Below are positions 8,135 through 15,384 of a stretch of 64,000 bases of DNA, piece by piece (position 1 is the stretch's first letter; the number at the start of each line of letters is the position of its first letter). The notes below the pieces were generated by a model, which was given only the letters and a program-made list of their open reading frames with translations, was not told where the DNA came from and searched no databases. The stretch is taken from contig NZ_QOUX01000042.1 in NCBI RefSeq assembly GCF_004116265.1, positions 62,001 through 126,000 on the forward strand, read 5' to 3'. The translations under genes and the position numbers were made by a program. This stretch comes from Anaerobacillus alkaliphilus. Lineage in GTDB: Bacteria; Bacillota; Bacilli; Bacillales; Anaerobacillaceae.

Positions 8135-9172
8135 TTAAAGCCTTATCGCTTCGCCAGTTTTTGCTGACTCATAAATGGCATTGACAATTTTCTGTAGAAT
8201 GAGTCCTTGATGAGGAGTACTTTCTGGCATAGTGTTTGTTAAGCAACAATTAACAAAATCTCTAATTTCTTTTTCATGAAAACTGTAATTCGGAAGAAAT
8301 GCTGGTGACACATCAATTAAGGTGTCGTGTTTTTCTTGAAAAATCTTTAAAGGGAACACGTCTGCTCCACCTTGGTCTCCTATGAGGCTCACTTGCATCA
8401 CATCTTTTTCTTCAACGTTGGCAGCAAAAGCAGCTTCTAATAGTAAAGTTGAGCCGTTTTTGAAAGTAATCATGGCATTGGCCATATCTTCAACGGAAAA
8501 ATTCTCCCAATCCCATTTCCCTAACAATCCAACCCCTGATCTTTGACCGATCTTAGCATAGGTTGTTCCCAGTACTGTATGTGGTTCTGGATAGCCCATT
8601 AAATAGAGAGCCGTGTCTAGCATATGAACTCCGATATCAATGAGTGCTCCACCACCCTGCAATTCTTTATTTGTAAAAACTCCCCATCCGGGTATTCCTC
8701 TGCGACGAACGGCTGTGGCCTTTGCGGAGTAAATCTCACCTAACTCATTAGCATTAATAAATTTCTTTAGTGTTATCACTTCTGGTGAGTATCTGTAATG
8801 AAAGGCATAAAACAGGATTTTGCCTGCATTTTCGGCGGCTTTTTCCATTTGCAATACTTCTTCAACAGTAATAGCTGGTGGTTTCTCACAGAGTACATGG
8901 CAGCCTTTATGTAAGGCAGCAATAGTTTGTTCAGCGTGAAATTTATTAGGAGTACAGATACTTACAGCATCTAAATCAACTTCGTTCAGCATGTCTTCGT
9001 AGTTTTCAAAAACATAAGGGATTGAAAAGGTTTTTGCACATTGTTCAGCCTTATCGTAATGATGATTAGCTACAGCAACTACTTCTACATTATTGCATTT
9101 TTGATAATTTGGAATATGAGCGCCTTGGGCAATAGCACCTGTACCGATAATTCCAACTCTTAATTTTTTCAT
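8135..9172 (-). CDS. Gfo/Idh/MocA family oxidoreductase
   Basis: The product has 345 residues. The Rossmann motif GIIGTGAIAQGAH lies at the N-terminus, and the family signature CEKPPA carries the catalytic Lys. A GGALIDIGVHMLD motif lies in the C-terminal domain (active-site Asp and His). Members oxidise or reduce sugars and inositols with NAD(P). The ATG at 9172 is preferred because AAGGAGG lies 7 bp before it; a start at 9193 would place this site inside the gene. The natural substrate cannot be told from the context. Confidence 0.92.
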   Translation of the reverse strand: MKKLRVGIIGTGAIAQGAHIPNYQKCNNVEVVAVANHHYDKAEQCAKTFSIPYVFENYEDMLNEVDLDAVSICTPNKFHAEQTIAALHKGCHVLCEKPPAITVEEVLQMEKAAENAGKILFYAFHYRYSPEVITLKKFINANELGEIYSAKATAVRRRGIPGWGVFTNKELQGGGALIDIGVHMLDTALYLMGYPEPHTVLGTTYAKIGQRSGVGLLGKWDWENFSVEDMANAMITFKNGSTLLLEAAFAANVEEKDVMQVSLIGDQGGADVFPLKIFQEKHDTLIDVSPAFLPNYSFHEKEIRDFVNCCLTNTMPESTPHQGLILQKIVNAIYESAKTGEAIRL

Positions 9173-9249
9173 TAGCCAACCTCCTTGATGCAATTTATTT
9201 TAGTACTTGGAAATAACTATAATATGTAAAATCTAAGGGAGCAAATCGA

Positions 9250-9783
9250 ATGCATGTATTAATCACAGTGATGACCATATTAGCCATTTTGATCCGTGGC
9301 GATTATCGAAATTGGAAAGAATATCATACAACGATGCTTTATATAGCTGTTGGCAATCTTATGTATAATTTTTTGTGTGCAAACTATTTATTATGGAAGT
9401 TTAATCCTGATATTTTATCGAATCATACTCTTTCTGAAGTAGTCTACACTCTAATTGTTTTTCCAGGAACGGTGTTAATGTTTTTATCAAAGTATCCGAA
9501 TACTCCTAAAAGAATATTTTATCATTATGTTACTTGGATAGGTGTTTATGTTGGGTTTGAGATTGTATTTCTTATGGTTGATAAAATATTTTATCAACAT
9601 AATTGGCACTTAGGTTGGTCTGCCCTTTTTGATTGTGTGATGTTTCCAATGTTACGATTGCATTATAAAAACCCTATTTTAGCGTATGTATTATCAATTC
9701 CGATAGCTTTGTTTTTAATATGGTACTTTGACGTTCCAGTTCATATTCCAATGGAGAACCGTTTGGATTATACGCCAAACTAA
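9250..9783 (+). CDS. CBO0543 family multi-pass membrane protein
   Basis: The product has 177 residues, with hydrophobic segments at about 1-14, 27-45, 64-79, 91-110 and 140-160 and aromatic-rich loops. The pattern RGDYRNWKEYHTTMLYI near the start and the LRLHYKNP motif fit the CBO0543 group of uncharacterised Firmicute membrane proteins. It has an AAGGGAG ribosome site and stands as a single gene. The function is unknown. Confidence 0.8.
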   Translation: MHVLITVMTILAILIRGDYRNWKEYHTTMLYIAVGNLMYNFLCANYLLWKFNPDILSNHTLSEVVYTLIVFPGTVLMFLSKYPNTPKRIFYHYVTWIGVYVGFEIVFLMVDKIFYQHNWHLGWSALFDCVMFPMLRLHYKNPILAYVLSIPIALFLIWYFDVPVHIPMENRLDYTPN

Positions 9784-9832
9784 CCTAACAAAAGACTAAA
9801 GAGGCCATTCGTCTTCTTTTTTTAAAAAACAC

Positions 9833-9888
9833 TTGCAATATGCAAATATAAGTTTTATACTAACGTTAAAGAAACTTGCAAATTACAA
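9833..9888 (+). promoter_or_regulatory. Promoter and two operators of the marR-permease unit
   Basis: TTGCAATATGCAA (9833-9845) and TTGCAAATTACAA (9876-9888) are copies of a TTGCA-N3-TGCAA inverted repeat, each followed by ATAT or ATATT. The -35 TTGCAA (9833-9838) is inside the first box, and 17 bp later comes TATACT (9856-9861). The second box lies about 15 bp past the -10, over the likely transcription start. Repression by the downstream MarR protein would block both steps. A third box is at 10397. Confidence 0.7.
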
Positions 9889-9910
9889 ATATTGAAGAAG
9901 GTGCTCACTC

Positions 9911-10360
9911 TTGGAGAACGTAAGAGAACTGTTTCAAATTCTAACAAGAAGGTTTGGCTTTTTAAATAAAAATTGTTGTTCGGTTGGAAAATTTGAAATC
10001 TCTATTATTCATAGTCATATATTGTTTGAAGTTGAAAGAAGGAAACGAGCTTCTATGCAAGAAGTTGCTGAAGCTCTTGGAACTGACATTACTACATTCT
10101 CAAGGCAAGCTCAAAACTTAATTAAAATGGGTTTGTTAGAAAAAACACCGCACGAAGAAGACCGTCGGGTCCAATTATTATCATTAACAACAGAAGGAAA
10201 CTTTGTGACAGGAGCAATTGATCAGCAAATGAAAGCCAATTTCGAAGAGATCTTTTCTCATTTAAAAGCAGATGAACGAGCTATGGTTATTCAATCAGTC
10301 AAGTTGTTAAATGACGCAATGGCTAAATCATCAAGTTGCTGTCAATCAAACATGTTCTAA
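9911..10360 (+). CDS. MarR family regulator with Cys-rich tail
   Basis: The product is a 149-residue winged-helix protein starting at TTG after GAAGGTG. The reader helix lies in ASMQEVAEALGTDITTFSRQ, and the wing has HEEDRRVQ. Two cysteines near residues 22-23 (KNCCS) and two more in the last ten residues (SSSCCQSNMF) could bind a metal or metalloid or react with thiol agents. The two following genes encode a permease with FCSCS and a peptide with SCCQ, so a thiophilic ion as signal is a reasonable inference. The operators at 9833, 9876 and 10397 are probably its own. Confidence 0.85.
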   Translation: MENVRELFQILTRRFGFLNKNCCSVGKFEISIIHSHILFEVERRKRASMQEVAEALGTDITTFSRQAQNLIKMGLLEKTPHEEDRRVQLLSLTTEGNFVTGAIDQQMKANFEEIFSHLKADERAMVIQSVKLLNDAMAKSSSCCQSNMF

Positions 10361-10396
10361 GCTGGAAGTATATCCAGCTTTTATAAAAGTTAATAC

Positions 10397-10409
10397 TTGC
10401 ATTTTGCAA
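10397..10409 (+). promoter_or_regulatory. Third TTGCA-N3-TGCAA operator, before the permease
   Basis: TTGCATTTTGCAA, followed by ATAT, matches the two boxes in front of the marR gene. It lies 27 bp before the permease start and overlaps the upstream in-frame extension of that gene, which is why the downstream ATG is preferred. No clear -10 is seen, so it may block elongation or control a second promoter. Confidence 0.6.
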
Positions 10410-10435
10410 ATATATTAAATTGGAGGAATTGGTTT

Positions 10436-11296
10436 ATGGAACACTTTATTAGTTTTTTACTGTTAGCATTGGAATTAACATTTTTATTTTTAGGAATCTC
10501 GTTGTTAATTAATCTATTAAAAGGCTTTATCCCATTTGAAAAGCTCGAAAAATACCTCAGTGGAAGCAACCCAATTATCGGTGTAAGTGCTGCTATATTA
10601 TTAGCATTTGTAACTCCGTTTTGTTCATGTTCAACAATCCCAGTAATTGTTAATCTGTTACAACAAAAGGTACGTTTCGGTATTGTTATGGTGTTTCTGT
10701 TTGCGTCACCGGTATTAGATCCTACAATTATTACATTGATGGGAGTTCTATTAGGGCCAAAAGTAGCAATCTACTACACTATTATTACTGCAGTTTTAGC
10801 AGCAGTAATTGGTCTTACATTAGAGAAACTAGGATTTGAGAAATACGTTAAGAAAGTGGTCATGACAGGTTATGAGCCAACAGAGAAACGGTTTAGCTTG
10901 AAAGAGAGTTTGAAAGAAACATTAGCATTAATGAAAACTGTTTATCCTTATATCATCATCGGGGCAGGGATAGGTTCTATTATTAAAGGGTTAGTACCCA
11001 CAGAGTTTATTGCTACTTACTTTGGTGGCGATGCATGGTGGTTAGTTCCTATTGCAGCAGTGGTTGGGATCCCATTGTATATTCGCCTATCTACTATGAT
11101 ACCAATCTCGCAAATATTAGTAGTAAAAGGAATGGCACTTGGACCTGTAATGGCATTAATGATCAGCTCAGCAGGTGCCAGTCTACCTGAAATTGCCTTG
11201 TTAAATTCAATTTTTCAAAAGAAACTAGTAGCTGCATTTATTGGGTCTGTTATAACCCTAGCAACATTCTCAGGGCTGCTATTTTATATGATCTAG
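10436..11296 (+). CDS. Permease, ArsP_1/UPF0718 family
   Basis: The product has 286 residues and about eight membrane helices. The motif TPFCSCSTIPV (residues about 58-68), with two cysteines in a helix, is the hallmark of this family, which includes organoarsenical exporters and putative metal or sulfur-compound transporters. The second half repeats the fold (IPLYIRLSTMIPISQ). The ATG at 10436 follows TGGAGGAATT; an earlier in-frame ATG at 10397 would overlap the operator. It lies between a Cys-tailed MarR regulator and a 35-residue SCCQ peptide. The substrate is inferred to be a thiol-reactive metal, metalloid or related compound. Confidence 0.88.
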   Translation: MEHFISFLLLALELTFLFLGISLLINLLKGFIPFEKLEKYLSGSNPIIGVSAAILLAFVTPFCSCSTIPVIVNLLQQKVRFGIVMVFLFASPVLDPTIITLMGVLLGPKVAIYYTIITAVLAAVIGLTLEKLGFEKYVKKVVMTGYEPTEKRFSLKESLKETLALMKTVYPYIIIGAGIGSIIKGLVPTEFIATYFGGDAWWLVPIAAVVGIPLYIRLSTMIPISQILVVKGMALGPVMALMISSAGASLPEIALLNSIFQKKLVAAFIGSVITLATFSGLLFYMI

Positions 11297-11310
11297 AGGA
11301 GGTGACAATC

Positions 11311-11418
11311 ATGAGTTTATTTAAAAAGATTTTTGCTGCAAAAGATGATAGTGCAAAAAAAGAACAGTCATGTTGCCAAGTGAAGATAGTGGAAGTGAAA
11401 GATGTGGCGAAGAAATAG
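11311..11418 (+). CDS. 35-residue SCCQ-motif peptide
   Basis: ATG 11311 follows a near-perfect AGGAGGTGA ribosome site, 14 bp after the permease stop. The peptide is Lys-rich with no membrane segment (start MSLFKKIFAAKDD) and carries SCCQVKIVEV. The same S-C-C-Q sequence occurs in the tail of the MarR regulator of this operon. Vicinal cysteines suggest binding of a soft metal or metalloid and perhaps delivery to the permease. It resembles the small CC-motif peptides found with such permeases, but I cannot name the family. Confidence 0.7.
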   Translation: MSLFKKIFAAKDDSAKKEQSCCQVKIVEVKDVAKK

Positions 11419-11427
11419 CTTACATTT

Positions 11428-11459
11428 AAAACCGGGCATAGGTTAGTGCCCGGTTTTTT
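11428..11459 (+). terminator. Intrinsic terminator of the marR-permease unit
   Basis: AAAACCGGGCA/TGCCCGGTTTT is a strong GC-rich stem followed by six T. Confidence 0.9.
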
Positions 11460-11460
11460 C

Positions 11461-12025
11461 ATTTACCAGGAGAATTATGTAGGTGAGAAGAGTCTTGCTG
11501 GGCATTTACCATTTACTAGGAGAATTCTGCAAGTGAGAAGAGTCTTGCTACGCTCGTTTACCATATATTAGGAGAATTCTGTAAGCGAGAAGAGTCTTGC
11601 TGCGCCTATTTACCATATGTTAGGAGAATTCTGTAACCGAGAAGAGTCTTACTGCGCTCATTTACCATTTACTAGGAGAATTCTGTAAGCGAGAAGAGTC
11701 TTGTTGCGCCTATTTACCATATATTAGGATAAGTGTGTAAGTGAGAAGAGTCTTGCTGCGCCTACTTACCATATGTTAGGAGAATTCTGTAAGCGAGAAG
11801 AGTCTTGCTGGGCCCATTTACCATATATTAGGATAATCGTGTAAGCGAGAAGAGTCTTGCTACGCTCATTTACCATATATTAGGATAATTGTGTAAGCGA
11901 GAAGAGTCTTGCTACACATATTCACCATTTATTAGGAGAATTATGTAAACGAGAAGAGTCTTCTGCGCTTATTTACCAAATACTAGAGGGGGGGCATGCA
12001 ACCGAGAAAAGTTACGGTGACACCT
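11461..12025. repeat. 52-bp tandem repeat array, about ten units
   Basis: The core GAGAAGAGTCTTGCT or a close variant starts at 11485, 11535, 11587, 11639, 11691, 11743, 11795, 11847, 11899 and 11951, and a decayed copy at 12004. The spacing is exactly 52 bp from the second unit on. Each unit has TTTACCATATATTAGGAGAA, then TTCTGTAAGC, then the core, then TGCGCC. AGCGAGA and TCTTGCT can pair around AGAG, and C-to-T changes in some units keep a G-U pair. The period is not a multiple of three and stops occur in all frames, so it is not protein coding. There are no unique spacers, so it is not CRISPR. It fills the 636-bp gap between the permease operon and the NERD gene. Confidence 0.9.
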
Positions 12026-12054
12026 ATATTCATGGTTGAATAATGTACCGTACA

Positions 12055-12969
12055 CTATAGAAAATACGTATACCTACTATGGTTTACTTTATGCAAATTA
12101 GCAGAAAGAAACGTAGTAATTGTTCTCTTAGAGTCAATAATTTGGCACCAATTAAATATATTGTCAATTGATATTCTCTTTTCAGGAAAAAGTACCCTAA
12201 ACTCCTCCACACTCCTCAACACAGCCTTTGCAGCCATCTCTTTATGATTACAAACTGTACAAACGACTAACTTATTGACATAAAGAACCTGAAACGACGA
12301 ACACTTCTCGCAAGTTATTCCCTTTTTTAATTGTTCATAGCTATATAAGGGGAGCCGTTTATAGGGTGAGTCTACGATATGGAGGGAGTTTAACTGGCTG
12401 TCTAGCTTATAGTCTCTTTCTCTAGGAGTGAGAGTATTTGTCTTGATTTTATCCAACATGCGATTGATCTGACTCGGGTAAATAATAGGTAGATTTGTTG
12501 GGGCTTGATAGAGATAGAACTCGGGGTTCACGAATACTACATAGGCTTCGATCGTGCATTGAAAACCATTCTGCTGGAGTAGTTTTCTAAGAAGGGTTTC
12601 ACTTCGCTTTAATTGGAGAACGGGATCTTGGATCTCTATGCCATTCCGTACATACCACTTATCAGCTTTAATTACATAATCGCCTTCAAAATTTTTTACT
12701 TCAAACATATAAACTGGGTCGGGAGATATGACTAATGAGTCAATTTGGAAGGTGGTGTTGTTGCACTCTAGTAATAAGTCACTTAAAACTAGAAATTTGT
12801 TGGGGAGTTTTCTTTCTAACCAACTGTCAAAGATTAATTCTCCTGCATATCCCTTTTCTAGGCTTGCTAAGTGTAGGAGATCTTTTTCAGACAAAATCAT
12901 CCGCTTATTCAAGTATCTTAAAATTATTAATTCTGTCGATTCATGGCGAGGTTTACTGAACATATTCAT
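12055..12969 (-). CDS. NERD-domain protein with C-terminal zinc ribbon
   Basis: The product has 304 residues. The nuclease-related domain covers about 35-160: KGYAGELIFD supplies the Glu, and FQIDSLVIS followed by MFEVKN gives the D...E-x-K pattern of PD-(D/E)xK nucleases. Near residues 215-245, CEKCSS and CTVCNH form a two-knuckle zinc ribbon. NERD proteins are thought to act on DNA, but most are untested. GAGGTGAT precedes the ATG at 12969; ATG 12963 is also possible. It is transcribed towards the 52-bp array and stands alone. The last 50 residues are less conserved in appearance. Confidence 0.85.
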   Translation of the reverse strand: MNMFSKPRHESTELIILRYLNKRMILSEKDLLHLASLEKGYAGELIFDSWLERKLPNKFLVLSDLLLECNNTTFQIDSLVISPDPVYMFEVKNFEGDYVIKADKWYVRNGIEIQDPVLQLKRSETLLRKLLQQNGFQCTIEAYVVFVNPEFYLYQAPTNLPIIYPSQINRMLDKIKTNTLTPRERDYKLDSQLNSLHIVDSPYKRLPLYSYEQLKKGITCEKCSSFQVLYVNKLVVCTVCNHKEMAAKAVLRSVEEFRVLFPEKRISIDNIFNWCQIIDSKRTITTFLSANLHKVNHSRYTYFL

Positions 12970-13036
12970 TACATCACCTCACTAACTAATTTGATTTCAT
13001 TGTAAAAAAGTACGATTAACAAGTCAATCATTAATT

Positions 13037-13347
13037 ACTCCACTTGATCAACGTTCCTTTACCGTATTTGATATAGAAACTACTAGCTTTACTATTGGAG
13101 CTTCTGATCGATTGATTGAAATCGGGGCAGTCTATGTTGAAAATTTAACAGTGACAGATAAGACTTTTCAGACGTATGTCAACCCAAAACGCGCTCTTCC
13201 TGAAACTATCGTTGAATTTACGGAATTTCCTAGGTGATGCGCTAACAACTGCTCATCTTTTCTGTGAGATCATGTATCATAAGAGGAAAAAAGACGTTAG
13301 GAGATTTACTCCAAGTTAGTAACCATAACCGGATCTTGCTATTTTAG
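13037..13347 (+). pseudogene. Remnant of a DnaQ-type DEDDh exonuclease gene
   Basis: From 13037, one frame reads RSFTVFDIETTSF, then RLIEIGAVYVEN and TFQTYVNPKRALPE, which is the ExoI region (D-x-E) of a DnaQ-like 3'-5' exonuclease. No start codon precedes it. At 13235 it hits TGA. The next frame then resumes with FLGDALTTAHLFCEI, the end of the same domain, so about 80 middle residues (ExoII) are deleted. A second shift near 13300 leads to LGDLLQVSNHNRILLF and a stop at 13347. It is a dead gene between NERD and the surface-protein operon. No other function is seen in 12970-13409. Confidence 0.8.
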
Positions 13348-13409
13348 ATTGGTATATTTTTCTTTAAAAAACAAACACTACCTTTGTTATCTCATTTTTA
13401 GGAGGGGCA

Positions 13410-14366
13410 ATGATGAAGCGTAGTGTTTTCTTGTTTTTATGTGTTTGCTTACTAGTATCAAATGTTACTCAAGTGTTAGCCGACTCTCAAGTCAATCAGG
13501 AAAAACTTGACCAGTACTTGTCTAGTTTAGATTGGACGATTGGCGATCTTGAGGAATATCTTAGTTTTTTTAATTCTTCTATCGAGGATTATGAGTCATA
13601 TGAAGAGCTTATAGCTGATTTAGGAAGTCCAATTACTAACGATAATCTAAATGAGCTACTAGGGAAATATGATTTAAGCTATAACGACCTTGAAATTTTG
13701 TTAGCTGAATATGGCGAGTCGTTAGATGATTATACATTTATCGAGGATTTAGAGTTAGATGTTCAATTTCTTTTGAAAAATCGTGAAGATTTTTCAATTG
13801 TAAATGACTTTTTATCTCTCTTTGGTCTAACAGAAGCTGAGATGAAAAATCTATTTGATCATTTTGCAAAAGAGGTAGATCAAAATCTTGTAGACAATAT
13901 CCTTCAGTCTCTTGAGGCAATGTCTTATATGCAAGGAGTTGAAGAACTGTCAGAACTTGAGCAGGAAAATCTATTTACTCTTTGGAATGAGATGCTTACT
14001 GCGTTGCAGGTTGATGCGAGATTTTACCTTGTGAAAGATGATGCCATGACTCCTATCGAGCTTGAAAATATATCTAAGGAAACGTTAGAGGGACATAGTT
14101 TGTACATGGCTCTCCATAACTTGGAAGGGGACGTATTAGCAACCCTAGTATTCAGTGAAGAAATGCTTTACACCCATTTAATGTACGAATCATTAGAACA
14201 ACTAGCTGTAATTGCTAACCTTGCAGATGAATATCAAGAAATGTTATTTGCATCAAGGCTTCCGATAACAGCGGGTCACTTCGTAAGAAATATTCTTTTA
14301 AGCTTCTTGTTTATTCTAGCCGGGCTTACTACGTTACTGGCAGTAAGAAGGAGAGTTAACGTTTGA
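13410..14366 (+). CDS. Processed acidic surface protein with LPxTA sorting signal
   Basis: The product has 318 residues. A signal peptide covers 1-24 (LLVSNVTQVLA). A very acidic region follows with two related blocks: LDWTIGDLEEYLSFF at about 40-54 and YDLSYNDLEILLAEY at about 87-101. The C-terminus has LPITA (284-288), a hydrophobic helix and RRRVNV, a variant sortase signal in which Ala replaces Gly. This layout matches the family annotated as processed acidic surface protein. GGAGGGG precedes two adjacent ATGs, and the second (13413) has better spacing. It overlaps the sortase gene by 4 bp. The role at the cell surface is unknown. Confidence 0.88.
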   Translation: MMKRSVFLFLCVCLLVSNVTQVLADSQVNQEKLDQYLSSLDWTIGDLEEYLSFFNSSIEDYESYEELIADLGSPITNDNLNELLGKYDLSYNDLEILLAEYGESLDDYTFIEDLELDVQFLLKNREDFSIVNDFLSLFGLTEAEMKNLFDHFAKEVDQNLVDNILQSLEAMSYMQGVEELSELEQENLFTLWNEMLTALQVDARFYLVKDDAMTPIELENISKETLEGHSLYMALHNLEGDVLATLVFSEEMLYTHLMYESLEQLAVIANLADEYQEMLFASRLPITAGHFVRNILLSFLFILAGLTTLLAVRRRVNV

Positions 14367-14989
14367 TTACTTCAAAACAAAGTAAGAAAATGGGGCTCGT
14401 TCTTGTAGGAACAATTCTAATTATTTTTGGATTATATGTGCTACTGTTTAATGTTTTTCTGATCTATAAAGGGATGAATGCCGTTGAAAGAGCAACTGTA
14501 ATTGAGGCTAGCAATGTTTCAGAAAAAATAGTAGAAGTAAGCGAAAAAAAAATAATTCCTAAAACTTCACCACCTGTTGTAGGTGAGGAAATTGGAAAGC
14601 TAATCATCCCTAAGCTAAATGCCTCGATCCCAATTTTTCATGGTACTGCTGAAGACCAGCTTATAGAAGGAGTGGGTCATGTGGTGGGAACTGCTCTACC
14701 TGGTGAAGAGAATAACTCGGTGTTATCAGGACATCGCGATACGGTTTTTCGTAAGCTAGGTGAAGTGACAAAAGGGGATATCCTCACAGTAGAAAACCTT
14801 AATGGTATCTTTACTTATAAAGTCAGAAAGGTACGAATCGTCGAGGCAGATGACCAAACTGTCATTGTTCCAAAGCGAAAGCCGACATTAACACTTAGTA
14901 CATGCTATCCATTTACCTATATAGGTTCAGCTAAGCAAAGGTTTGTTTTAGTTGCAGATCTATTGAAGTCAAATATGAAACGAATGTAA
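14363..14989 (+). CDS. Class D-like sortase dedicated to the acidic surface protein
   Basis: The product has 208 residues, starting at a TTG that overlaps the previous stop. A membrane anchor lies at about 11-34. The catalytic residues are His124 (LSGHRDTVF), Cys181 (TLSTCYPF) and Arg193 (KQRFVLVADL). TLxTC is the sortase signature. Sortases cut between Thr and the next residue of the sorting motif and join the Thr to the cell wall. The immediate upstream partner carries LPITA, so this enzyme is presumably tuned for LPxTA. The coupling of the two genes strongly supports a one-enzyme, one-substrate pair. Confidence 0.92.
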   Translation: MITSKQSKKMGLVLVGTILIIFGLYVLLFNVFLIYKGMNAVERATVIEASNVSEKIVEVSEKKIIPKTSPPVVGEEIGKLIIPKLNASIPIFHGTAEDQLIEGVGHVVGTALPGEENNSVLSGHRDTVFRKLGEVTKGDILTVENLNGIFTYKVRKVRIVEADDQTVIVPKRKPTLTLSTCYPFTYIGSAKQRFVLVADLLKSNMKRM

Positions 14990-14992
14990 AAG

Positions 14993-15025
14993 AAAGTTCA
15001 CTTCAAATCCAGAAGTGAGCTTTTT
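14993..15025 (+). terminator. Intrinsic terminator of the sortase operon
   Basis: AAAGTTCACTTC/GAAGTGAGCTTT is closed by a 7-nt loop and followed by T residues. Confidence 0.8.
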
Positions 15026-15042
15026 GCTAGTTAAAATAATTA

Positions 15043-15072
15043 TTGACACAAAGTTTTGAATGGTGTTAATAT
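15043..15072 (+). promoter_or_regulatory. Promoter of the bmr leader
   Basis: A perfect TTGACA (15043-15048) is followed after 17-18 bp by TTAATA/TAATAT. This starts a leader of more than 400 nt before the first transporter gene. Confidence 0.6.
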
Positions 15073-15119
15073 TAAAACGCAATCAACAATATGAAAATTT
15101 TGGAAAGGGAGGGTTAACG

Positions 15120-15194
15120 ATGATTCGTATCAGAAAAGCAAACAAATTTAATTTCATACTTGCTAAAGTGACCCACCTGGATTCTTTAAAGTAA
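15120..15194 (+). CDS. 24-residue leader peptide upstream of bmrCD
   Basis: ATG 15120 follows the strong site GGGAGGG. The peptide begins MIRIRKANKFNF and ends THLDSLK. It is very basic, like leader peptides whose ribosome stalling senses translation inhibitors. Its last codons overlap a small AAAGTAA/TTACTTT hairpin, and an intrinsic terminator follows 24 bp after the stop. This is the layout of ribosome-mediated attenuation in front of drug-resistance genes. The mechanism is inferred; the ORF, ribosome site and hairpins are seen. Confidence 0.65.
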   Translation: MIRIRKANKFNFILAKVTHLDSLK

Positions 15195-15217
15195 CCTTAC
15201 TTTTTAGTTATACAGTT

Positions 15218-15250
15218 AAGCGTGTGTCACATTACTGTGGCATGCGCTTT
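15218..15250 (+). terminator. Leader terminator 1 (probable attenuator)
   Basis: AAGCGTGTGTCAC pairs with GTGGCATGCGCTT (13 bp with three G-U pairs) around a 6-nt loop, followed by TTTATATTT. It lies between the leader peptide and bmrC, so it must be read through for exporter expression. Confidence 0.7.
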
Positions 15251-15295
15251 TATATTTAGATTCCTAAATATAGATATACTCTTATTATGTATTAG

Positions 15296-15328
15296 AGCAC
15301 GCCGCTATATAGTTGGTGTGCTTTTTTA
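15296..15328 (+). terminator. Leader terminator 2
   Basis: AGCACGCC/GGTGTGCT with a loop of about 11 nt and six T after the stem. It is the second intrinsic terminator in the bmr leader, again with no complete gene before it other than the 24-codon ORF. Confidence 0.7.
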
Positions 15329-15384
15329 TTTCGGGTATTAACACCTATGGTGATAATATAAATATTTTTTGGAGGGATGTTGTT

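Noticed and set aside
11461-12025. CRISPR array
   Set aside because: The units are contiguous 52-bp repeats with no unique spacers, and no cas genes are in the window.
12728-12985. Plus-strand frames opposite the NERD gene
   Set aside because: Shadows of the NERD coding sequence; no ribosome site.
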